Shown piece after piece: positions 1-5,008 of a DNA stretch of 5,008 nucleotides (the first letter of the stretch is position 1; every line of letters begins with the position of its first letter). The DNA comes from Planctomycetaceae bacterium (GTDB lineage: Bacteria; Planctomycetota; Planctomycetia; Planctomycetales; Planctomycetaceae), in contig JAGQQP010000354.1 in the NCBI GenBank assembly GCA_020426085.1, positions 1 to 5,008 of the forward strand, given 5' to 3'. The position numbers and the translations under genes are program-made. A model generated the notes under the pieces. The model searched no databases, was not told the DNA's origin, and worked only from the letters and a program-made list of their open reading frames with translations.

Positions 1-1
1 T

Positions 2-343
2 CATGATGCCTGCCATCTGGTTCATGCCCAGAAAGTTCAAAATCAGCCACGCAAGCTGCTGGAACTGATCCCCGGGCTCAATCTGATTCCCCTCAAAGAA
101 TCGACGATCTGCTGTGGTGCGGCAGGCAGCTATAACCTGACACAGCCGGAAATGGCAGACCAGTTGGGCCAACGCAAGCTGAACAACATTCTGGATACGG
201 GGGCAGAAATTGTCATCAGCGGGAATGTAGGCTGCACATTGCAGATCGATTCCAAACTCCGTCAGTCTCACCAGCCACTCTGGGTCGCGCATCCCATGGA
301 ACTGCTGGATCTCAGCTATCGCGGACAGAAACCGGCATTCTAG
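2..343 (+). CDS. glcF: Glycolate oxidase iron-sulfur subunit, C-terminal part (left edge cut)
   Basis: The reading frame is open from base 2 and ends at TAG 341-343, giving the last 113 residues. It starts inside a cysteine-rich (CCG) domain: HDACHLVHAQ opens the segment, ICCGAAGSYNL follows about 35 residues later, and GNVGC lies nearer the C-terminus, followed by HPMELLD. This order is that of the second CCG domain of GlcF, the Fe-S subunit that works with the flavoprotein subunits GlcD and GlcE to oxidise glycolate to glyoxylate and pass electrons to the respiratory chain. The two 4Fe-4S ferredoxin motifs expected near the N-terminus lie outside the window. The ATG at 152 is internal and not a start, because conserved family motifs lie upstream in the same frame. 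Related CCG-domain proteins (LutA, HdrB, GlpC) are alternatives, but the wording of the motifs fits GlcF best. Upstream glcD/glcE cannot be checked here. Confidence 0.87.
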   Translation, partial: HDACHLVHAQKVQNQPRKLLELIPGLNLIPLKESTICCGAAGSYNLTQPEMADQLGQRKLNNILDTGAEIVISGNVGCTLQIDSKLRQSHQPLWVAHPMELLDLSYRGQKPAF

Positions 344-363
344 AGCGCATCACATTTAACCAT

Positions 364-411
364 AGCGTCTGTCAATCTAATATACTCGGTCCAAATGGAC
401 CTGGAGACGCT
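364..411. repeat. Nested inverted repeat downstream of glcF
   Basis: Two perfect inverted repeats sit one inside the other. The outer arms are AGCGTCT (364-370) and AGACGCT (405-411). The inner arms are GGTCCA (388-393) and TGGACC (396-401) with a 2-base centre. If transcribed, the outer arms would form a 7-bp stem with the inner hairpin inside it; the 17-base left side of the internal loop is much longer than the 3-base right side. It begins 21 bases after the glcF stop. No T-tract follows, so it is not a standard intrinsic terminator. It could be an RNA 3' end structure, a protein binding site, or chance. Confidence 0.4.
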
Positions 412-510
412 TCAGTAAAACTGGGCACAGTCTGAGCCGTTCGATTGAACCTGTGGGGAAGAACCACTAACCTACACCAGAGAGCCGCTTAATCAGTTAC
501 CGTTTTCGAT

Positions 511-516
511 AAAGAG
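511..516 (+). promoter_or_regulatory. Weak ribosome binding site of the HAD hydrolase gene
   Basis: AAAGAG lies 7 bases upstream of the ATG at 524. It is only a partial match to the Shine-Dalgarno consensus, but it supports this start, which also places the first HAD motif at the usual distance of about 12 residues from the N-terminus. Confidence 0.35.
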
Positions 517-523
517 TTTACTC

Positions 524-1195
524 ATGTCAGACCACCTTCCCATCCAGGCAGTCGCCTTCGATCTGGATGGATTAATGTTTAATACCGAACACGTGTTTTT
601 TCTTTCTGGTGATGCCCTTCTGCAACGACGTGGAAAAACAATGACTCCCGACATCCTGCGAGGCATGATGGGACGCCGGGCACTGGAAGGTTTCGAACAT
701 CTTTCCAGCCATCTCGACAAACCGGAAGATCCGCATGAACTCTGGTTGGAAAGTCAGGAGATCTTTCAGGCACTGCTTCAGGAACACCTGAAACCCATGA
801 AAGGGTTATTTGAACTCCTGGACTATCTGGAAGAGTTGAATATCCCCAAATGTGTCGCAACTTCATCTCCGCGGCCTTACCTGGAAACGCTGCTTGTCCA
901 GTTTGACCTCATACATCGTTTTCCCATCAGCCTGACAGCTGAAGATGTCACTCACGGCAAACCTCATCCGGAAATCTATCTGACTGCCGCCCAAAAAATG
1001 GATGTCACTCCTGAGCGAATGCTCGTTCTCGAAGACAGCGAGACAGGCACCAAGTCGGGAGTCGGAGCAGGGGCGTATGTGGTTTCGATTCCACATGAAT
1101 ACAGTAACTACGGTGACTTCAGCGCGGCTCAATTCATTGCCGACAGCCTGACTGATGCGCGCGTACTGGAGCTGTTCTCCCCGCAACATTCTTAA
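524..1195 (+). CDS. HAD-superfamily hydrolase, beta-phosphoglucomutase/phosphoglycolate phosphatase-like
   Basis: This 223-residue cytoplasmic protein has all four HAD motifs in order. Motif I is FDLDGLMFNTE, with nucleophile Asp13 and acid/base Asp15. Motif II is the Ser/Thr in VATSS (Ser114). Motif III is Lys146 in GKPHPE. Motif IV is LEDS, with Glu170-Asp171 for magnesium. The helical segment between motifs I and II (about 20-90, with GRRALEGF) is the small alpha-helical C1 cap of subfamily I, and the full length is normal for beta-phosphoglucomutase-like enzymes. It should hydrolyse or transfer phosphate on a small phosphorylated metabolite. The substrate cannot be read from the sequence. 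Proximity to glcF raises 2-phosphoglycolate as a candidate, which is inference only, since many HAD enzymes of this shape act on sugar phosphates. No frameshift or missing catalytic residue is visible. It converges on the SixA gene with a 60-base gap. Confidence 0.9.
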   Translation: MSDHLPIQAVAFDLDGLMFNTEHVFFLSGDALLQRRGKTMTPDILRGMMGRRALEGFEHLSSHLDKPEDPHELWLESQEIFQALLQEHLKPMKGLFELLDYLEELNIPKCVATSSPRPYLETLLVQFDLIHRFPISLTAEDVTHGKPHPEIYLTAAQKMDVTPERMLVLEDSETGTKSGVGAGAYVVSIPHEYSNYGDFSAAQFIADSLTDARVLELFSPQHS

Positions 1196-1255
1196 GCGTA
1201 TTGCCTGATCAGTCCCAGATCCTGCAGTCCAGCAAAGTTATCGGAGAAGTAAGAT

Positions 1256-1732
1256 TTAAAACAGGGGCGCACTCAAATGCCATTTCAAGCTTCCCTGACC
1301 TGATCTGATGACGGTATCAAACTGGACGCAGGCAGCGTTGCCTGGCTTGAAGGTGATGTAGCCGCCACCAATCAGTTCCGCAGTACACCGTGCCACATCG
1401 GGCATGTGTGCCACGACTGCGATCCGCTCATACGCTGTCTGACTGACGAACGAGATCAGTTTCTCCAGGTTCAGGCCGAAACCAAGCCAGTTCTGAGGCT
1501 GACAGAAGTCGTCACTCAAATCTGCTTCTTCCTGCAGGATCTGTGCGGTTTGAGTGGTTCTTACCAGCGGGCTATGCAGAATCAGGTCCGGGCAACTCTG
1601 ATGTTCGACCATCCATTGGGCCACTTTCCGAAACTGGTAACCGCCATGTTCTGTTAACGGTCTGGCAGAGTCACCTCCGGGTACAACACCAGCATGTTCG
1701 GCTTTTCCATGCCTGATAATAATCAGTTCCAT
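1256..1732 (-). CDS. sixA: SixA-type phosphohistidine phosphatase (histidine phosphatase superfamily)
   Basis: The 158-residue protein starts with MELIIIRHGKAE, the RHG motif with the phospho-accepting His8. GGDSARPLTEHG follows (about 19-30), then HSPLVRTTQTA with Arg58, then the second catalytic histidine His109 in VVAHMPDV. The order and length match E. coli SixA (161 residues) closely, including the RPLT segment and the short form without a large insertion. In E. coli SixA removes phosphate from histidine on phosphotransfer proteins: it was first assigned to ArcB and later shown to act on the nitrogen-related PTS. The partner here is unknown. It is the second gene of a minus-strand pair, 21 bases after the stop of the secreted hydrolase, and has its own ribosome binding site in that gap, so co-transcription is likely. 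The protein has no signal peptide and should be cytoplasmic, unlike its operon partner. Confidence 0.88.
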   Translation of the reverse strand: MELIIIRHGKAEHAGVVPGGDSARPLTEHGGYQFRKVAQWMVEHQSCPDLILHSPLVRTTQTAQILQEEADLSDDFCQPQNWLGFGLNLEKLISFVSQTAYERIAVVAHMPDVARCTAELIGGGYITFKPGNAACVQFDTVIRSGQGSLKWHLSAPLF

Positions 1733-1741
1733 CTAATTTCA

Positions 1742-1747
1742 CTTTCC
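1742..1747 (-). promoter_or_regulatory. Ribosome binding site of sixA
   Basis: On the minus strand GGAAAG lies 9 bases before the ATG at 1732, inside the 21-base gap after the hydrolase stop codon. It supports both the chosen start and translation from a shared transcript. Confidence 0.5.
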
Positions 1748-1753
1748 ATATTT

Positions 1754-2887
1754 TCAGGGGGTCACCAGTTTGGTTTTTGTTGCAGCGGAGGGCTTCAAGT
1801 GAGTATCCATCCAGCCATACATGAGCTCTCGGGATTCGTGAGCTACGGAATGACCTTTACCGTGCACAAAAAATGCAAAGTTCTGCGGAGCCTTTTCCAG
1901 CTCATACACGTCCATGACTTTGAGCAACATTAATACCCGCTGGCGTTGGGTCAGAGGATCACCGTCATTCAGCCCGGACAGATCCAGAAAAGCCCGTGGC
2001 GCGATCAATGCCATAATCTCATGAAAATCAATCGGAGGCAGATCGCCTTTCAACAGACCTGGGCGGATGTGTTTAAAATAGATATACCAGTGATCGCGGG
2101 ACCAGGCTTCCACTTTTGCATTTTGCCGGAAAAAAGAGGCACTGCAGTTACCGGCTGCGGCCTGCACCCGATCATCATAAGCTGCGAGAAACATCGAACC
2201 ATGTCCGCCCAGTGAATGTCCTAATACGCCAATTTTTTCGGGGTTTACTTCTTTCATCGTCTGCAGAACATCAATGGCAATCGAGTGTTCATAGGTAAAT
2301 TTTCCCACTGCAGTCCACTCGGGATGTTTCTTGTAAAATGCCTCGGTATCGTAAGGCCCTGCATCCGGAATACGGTGGCCAGCGACAAAATGGTCCGGTG
2401 CGATGACCACATACCCACGTCGACATAAATGATCGAGGTAGGCTTTATCGGGATTCTCGACCAGTCCGGCTGCCCGATCTTTTCCCTGCTTATAAGTCCC
2501 ATGCAAAGCGACGACCGCCGGAGCAGGTCCCCTTAAGAACAAAGGAACCCCAAGATAGGCGTGGGCCCGTTCATCTTCCTCGACCTGATAGCTGATCAGC
2601 TGTCTGCGATAGACACCGTCCACGATCACAGTATCATGAAACTGAATTTGCAGGTCGGGTTTTTCCGGTTTGAACTGATCGCGGATCAGGTTCAGATAAC
2701 GTTTTTTGAGCTCTTTTTTATGCTCAATCCACTCCTCCGGTGTATTAATCCCTTCCAACAGATCATCCCAGGACGAATCGATACTGGCAGGTTCTGATCG
2801 TTTTCTGTCAATTTTATCCTCAGCCTGACTTCTGAGAACCGGACAAAATATCATCAACAGACAGAACAACAAAACAGTTCGAATCAT
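1754..2887 (-). CDS. Secreted alpha/beta hydrolase, dienelactone hydrolase / acetyl-xylan-esterase-like
   Basis: From the ATG at 2887 the protein has 377 residues. Residues 1-22 form a Sec signal peptide: a short basic start (MIR), a hydrophobic core to about Leu18, and likely cleavage after RSQA. The fold is visible as an oxyanion strand VVALHG (His129-Gly130), the nucleophile elbow GHSLGGHGS (Ser225), an acid after the following strand (Asp308 or Asp310 in LNDGD), and His346 in GKGHS. It is therefore a complete serine esterase or peptidase-like hydrolase exported from the cytoplasm. Planctomycetes carry many such enzymes acting on esterified polysaccharides; the real substrate is unknown. 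The frame stays open to a GTG at 2935, and an ATG at 2893 is also possible. I chose 2887 because AGGA sits 8 bases upstream, the signal peptide then begins normally, and the predicted promoter starts transcription near 2921. It is likely co-transcribed with sixA. Confidence 0.85.
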   Translation of the reverse strand: MIRTVLLFCLLMIFCPVLRSQAEDKIDRKRSEPASIDSSWDDLLEGINTPEEWIEHKKELKKRYLNLIRDQFKPEKPDLQIQFHDTVIVDGVYRRQLISYQVEEDERAHAYLGVPLFLRGPAPAVVALHGTYKQGKDRAAGLVENPDKAYLDHLCRRGYVVIAPDHFVAGHRIPDAGPYDTEAFYKKHPEWTAVGKFTYEHSIAIDVLQTMKEVNPEKIGVLGHSLGGHGSMFLAAYDDRVQAAAGNCSASFFRQNAKVEAWSRDHWYIYFKHIRPGLLKGDLPPIDFHEIMALIAPRAFLDLSGLNDGDPLTQRQRVLMLLKVMDVYELEKAPQNFAFFVHGKGHSVAHESRELMYGWMDTHLKPSAATKTKLVTP

Positions 2888-2895
2888 TCGCATGG

Positions 2896-2899
2896 TCCT
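2896..2899 (-). promoter_or_regulatory. Ribosome binding site deciding the hydrolase start
   Basis: AGGA on the minus strand is 8 bases before the ATG at 2887 but only 2 bases before the in-frame ATG at 2893. The spacing therefore favours the inner ATG. Confidence 0.5.
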
Positions 2900-2927
2900 A
2901 CACGGAAAGAAGTTAAAATGAGAGTGC

Positions 2928-2957
2928 ATTATCACCCAGCCCTGCTATGATTCTCAA
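2928..2957 (-). promoter_or_regulatory. Predicted sigma70-like promoter for the hydrolase-sixA pair
   Basis: On the minus strand the -35 box TTGAGA (2957-2952, 5 of 6 consensus) is followed by an 18-base spacer and the -10 box GATAAT (2933-2928, 5 of 6). Transcription would start near 2921, leaving a leader of about 34 bases before the ATG at 2887. This start would exclude the upstream GTG at 2935 from the message. Confidence 0.5.
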
Positions 2958-2979
2958 CTACATATTAGATTTTTATACT
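2951..2979 (+). promoter_or_regulatory. Predicted sigma70-like promoter for the transglutaminase-like gene
   Basis: The -35 box TTCTCA (2951-2956, 4 of 6 consensus) is followed by a 17-base spacer and the -10 box TATACT (2974-2979, 5 of 6) in an AT-rich stretch. Transcription would start near 2986, downstream of the ATG at 2947, which supports the start at 3022. The -35 box lies on the same bases as the -35 box of the opposite promoter. Confidence 0.5.
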
Positions 2980-3021
2980 GTTTTTCATCTAAGTCTCACA
3001 GACATCGAACATGGGTTCATC

Positions 3022-4680
3022 ATGAGTAACATACGTATTCTTTCACGATTGAATTCTCCTCTCGTTATTTACATCATTTCGATTCTGCCGGGACAGTTAT
3101 CAGCTGCGACAGAGATTCTCCAGCCCGAGATTCATTCGGAAGCGAAAACGGAAGTTCTCATCGAACAAATTCAGCCAACTGCAGTTTCGCATGAACAGGG
3201 CTCAAGCTATGTCGCCCGATTGACAATTCCGCGCGCTGCTGACAAAGAATCAAAATCCCAATGTAAACTGCTGGAAAACGGAAAGCCGCTCCCGTTTCCC
3301 CATGCCCTTCACAGCCGAATCCGAGAGCAGGGTGCTGGTCACTACAGCCACTGGACTCCAGGCGCCCTCTATTTCTCAACCAGTGACTCCTCTGACCCCA
3401 GAACCAATGGCAGAAAATATGAGCTGGTTAGTACTGAAGTGTACCGGCAAAAAACAAGCTCATTCATTTTGACAGATTCAAACTCCGAAATCTCAATCTC
3501 TGGAATCATTCCTCAAGAACCACAACCGCTCAAAATGATCTGGCAGAACCTCGATGCCAATACCCGGCTGACACCTGCCTGGAAACGCAAAGGAGCTCCA
3601 GACCTCTCCAGCCAGACAGCAATGCTGGCCAGTATTCTCACACCTGACATGAACGCGGAAGAGAAATCAATCGCTATCTGGAAGTTTCTCGTCGACTGGC
3701 GCTATCACTATTACCCGGCAGAGCAGGGAGACGAAGTTCATGACCCCGTGAAATTTCTGAACGTGTATGGTTATGGATTCTGTGATGACTGTGCAACCAA
3801 TTACATGGTCCTCGCCAGAAAAGCAGGTTTGCAGAGCCGCGTCTGGGGACTCTCAGGTCATGTCGTCGCAGAAACGTTTTATGATGGCAGCTGGCATATG
3901 TTCGACCCGGATCACCAGGTATTTTATCGCAATCAGCGGGGCCAGATCGCGGGAGTCGAAGAACTGGCAGAGCAACCGCAGCTCATTACCAAAACACCGA
4001 CCGATCCGCTGGGCAGTTCCTCTGAACTGATTGCGAAACTGTATACTTCCACAGCCGACAACAGGGTAAATGAACGGCAACCACAGATCAGAGAGACCAG
4101 CGCGTTACCAGTTCTGGAGCCATTAGACTACGTTGAATTCCATTATACCAATCCGGAATCGGTCCATCGGAATTATGCAACCGACACACCTCAACCTCCT
4201 GTCGCAGGGAACGGCATTCTCAAACGCATGATTCAGGACCTGCATCAACTCAAGCTGACTGCTACCAATCAGAGAGTTTGGCAATTAAACTGGCCTTACG
4301 TGATACTGGCGGGGCAGATCAATCTTGAGCTGACATCAACTGAGATTCCGCCATGCATTTCCGTTTCACATAACCAGAAATCCTGGACGTCGCTGCAGGG
4401 AACGTTCGAAAAAAACCGGTTGCATATCTCGCTCAATGACTGGATCAAGAAGCAACCCACGGCCGTCTATCATTGTTTTATCAGACTGGAAAGCCCGAAC
4501 CAGACTGACCCGGCCGCACTTATTAAACAGGCGGATGCCGAACTCCGTTTTCAATTTGCGCCACGTGCACTGGCACACATCACTCAAGGCAATAATGACT
4601 TTGAATTGAAGTTGGCAACTGAGCCTGCGGGAAATACCAAAGGCCTGAAAGTCAGCCTGATCTGGAAAGAGATTGATTAA
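3022..4680 (+). CDS. Secreted transglutaminase-like (papain-fold) multidomain protein
   Basis: From the ATG at 3022 the protein has 552 residues. Residues 1 to about 28 are a signal peptide: a polar, basic start, a hydrophobic core PLVIYIISIL, and cleavage near QLSAA. Residues about 35-165 form an N-terminal domain with FSTSDSSDPRTNGRKY. The catalytic core spans roughly 190-310: Cys254 in GFCDDCATNY, His280 in GHVVAE and Asp295 in MFDPDH give the Cys-His-Asp triad in the order and spacing of bacterial transglutaminase-like domains (PF01841 type). A C-terminal part (about 365-552) looks rich in beta strands and includes FQFAPRALAHI. Such domains can be proteases, amidases or cross-linking enzymes; which applies here is unknown. 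It is exported, probably to periplasm or surface. The frame extends to an ATG at 2947, but that gives no normal signal peptide and lies upstream of the predicted transcription start. No strong ribosome binding site precedes 3022. All triad residues are intact. Confidence 0.82.
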   Translation: MSNIRILSRLNSPLVIYIISILPGQLSAATEILQPEIHSEAKTEVLIEQIQPTAVSHEQGSSYVARLTIPRAADKESKSQCKLLENGKPLPFPHALHSRIREQGAGHYSHWTPGALYFSTSDSSDPRTNGRKYELVSTEVYRQKTSSFILTDSNSEISISGIIPQEPQPLKMIWQNLDANTRLTPAWKRKGAPDLSSQTAMLASILTPDMNAEEKSIAIWKFLVDWRYHYYPAEQGDEVHDPVKFLNVYGYGFCDDCATNYMVLARKAGLQSRVWGLSGHVVAETFYDGSWHMFDPDHQVFYRNQRGQIAGVEELAEQPQLITKTPTDPLGSSSELIAKLYTSTADNRVNERQPQIRETSALPVLEPLDYVEFHYTNPESVHRNYATDTPQPPVAGNGILKRMIQDLHQLKLTATNQRVWQLNWPYVILAGQINLELTSTEIPPCISVSHNQKSWTSLQGTFEKNRLHISLNDWIKKQPTAVYHCFIRLESPNQTDPAALIKQADAELRFQFAPRALAHITQGNNDFELKLATEPAGNTKGLKVSLIWKEID

Positions 4681-4698
4681 GGCACAGTGAGAGTTCAT

Positions 4699-5008
4699 TC
4701 AGTCCCGGTAGGCTTTGTGACAGCGTTTGCATTGTGACTTTAAAGCTTTCATCCCTGCGCTGAAGTCCTTTTGATTTCCTTTTTGCAGGGCCTCTTCCAG
4801 AGCCTTCACCTGCTGCTCTGATTCTGTGAGCCATTTTTTGAACATCTCATCATAGTCATCGGAGTATTTCCGAGCGGTTTCGTGTAATCCTTCACGCAGC
4901 AGAATTAATACCCGTAATCTTTCCTTCGTATTTTCCGGTTTACTCTGCTGTAACTGATCTGACAGTTCAAAATCATGACTGATCTGTGCCATCGCAGTCA
5001 CCATGGGA
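4699..5008 (-). CDS. Class II cytochrome c (cytochrome c'-like), C-terminal part (right edge cut)
   Basis: The frame is open at the right edge and ends at TGA (4701-4699), with about 102 residues visible. The segment is mostly helical and charged and ends with a single CXXCH heme-binding motif, CKRCHKAYRD, only five residues from the C-terminus. Heme binding at the extreme C-terminus of a four-helix bundle is the hallmark of class II cytochromes c (cytochrome c' and c-556, PF01322 type). The ATG at 5004 could be a start, but the protein would then have no signal peptide, which covalent heme attachment outside the cytoplasm requires, and would be about 20-30 residues shorter than the family. 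The true start is therefore probably beyond the window. Likely role: periplasmic electron transfer or gas binding. It converges on the transglutaminase-like gene with an 18-base gap and is probably unrelated in function. Confidence 0.8.
   Translation of the reverse strand, partial: PMVTAMAQISHDFELSDQLQQSKPENTKERLRVLILLREGLHETARKYSDDYDEMFKKWLTESEQQVKALEEALQKGNQKDFSAGMKALKSQCKRCHKAYRD

Larger units (their letters stand above)
344..523 (+). other. Intergenic region glcF to HAD hydrolase gene
   Basis: This 180-base region separates two plus-strand genes and contains no credible small gene. Its left part holds the nested inverted repeat at 364-411. A weak promoter candidate lies at 445-473 (TTGAAC, 17-base spacer, TAACCT), with only the -35 box reasonable. 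TATACT at 381-386 is a good -10 hexamer but has no clear -35 partner. The spacing suggests that the HAD gene has its own transcription start rather than depending only on read-through from glcF. Confidence 0.4.

Noticed and set aside
364..411. Nested inverted repeat as an intrinsic terminator
   Set aside because: No run of T follows either arm on the plus strand, so the standard terminator pattern is absent.
493..720. Minus-strand open frame opposite the start of the HAD gene (also 572-787, 579-866 and 863-1189)
   Set aside because: They are antisense to a gene with all catalytic motifs intact, and their translations show no domain or sensible composition.
1205..1212. Palindrome CTGATCAG in the convergent gap
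   Set aside because: An 8-base palindrome is expected by chance and nothing around it suggests a terminator or binding site.
1406..1933. Plus-strand open frames opposite sixA and the hydrolase end (1406-1657, 1694-1933)
   Set aside because: They are shadows of two well-supported minus-strand genes and have no recognisable motifs.
2888..2935. N-terminal extension of the hydrolase to the GTG at 2935
   Set aside because: It would bury the signal peptide behind 16 extra residues, and it lies upstream of the predicted transcription start near 2921.
2947..3021. N-terminal extension of the transglutaminase-like protein to the ATG at 2947
   Set aside because: It spans the predicted -35/-10 promoter and adds 25 residues before a normal signal peptide.
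4366..4834. Minus-strand open frames at 4366-4698 and 4652-4834
   Set aside because: The first is antisense to the transglutaminase-like gene; the second overlaps the cytochrome gene in another frame. Neither shows a domain.

Overview
The window holds six protein-coding genes, two of them cut by the window edges, and no RNA gene, mobile element or CRISPR array that I can see. It is gene-dense and no gene-free stretch exceeds about 180 bases. Base composition near 50% GC, weak Shine-Dalgarno sites, Sec-exported proteins with planctomycete-like architectures and a class II cytochrome c suggest a Planctomycetota bacterium of the Gimesia/Rubinisphaera type. That assignment is an inference from protein style, not a database match.

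Layout, left to right: (1) the C-terminal part of a GlcF-like glycolate oxidase iron-sulfur subunit, plus strand, cut at the left edge; (2) a 180-base intergenic region with a nested inverted repeat; (3) a HAD-superfamily (beta-phosphoglucomutase-like) hydrolase, plus strand; (4) a minus-strand pair converging on it, in transcription order a secreted alpha/beta hydrolase (dienelactone hydrolase/acetyl-xylan-esterase type) followed 21 bases later by a SixA-type phosphohistidine phosphatase; (5) divergent from that pair, a long secreted protein with a transglutaminase-like catalytic core between two accessory domains, plus strand; (6) converging on it with an 18-base gap, the C-terminal part of a class II (cytochrome c'-like) cytochrome, minus strand, cut at the right edge.

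The most informative regulatory region lies between the secreted hydrolase and the transglutaminase-like gene. Each strand carries a good sigma70-like promoter, and the two -35 boxes fall on the same bases. Both promoters place transcription starts downstream of the longest possible start codons, so I chose shorter proteins for both genes; each then begins with a clean signal peptide. The two divergent genes both encode exported proteins that may act on cell-surface or extracellular polymers, but no shared substrate can be read from the sequence. Glycolate oxidation, HAD phosphatase (2-phosphoglycolate phosphatases belong to this superfamily), SixA and cytochrome otherwise look like ordinary housekeeping or accessory functions. 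I see no convincing new multi-gene system; the most unusual protein is the transglutaminase-like one.
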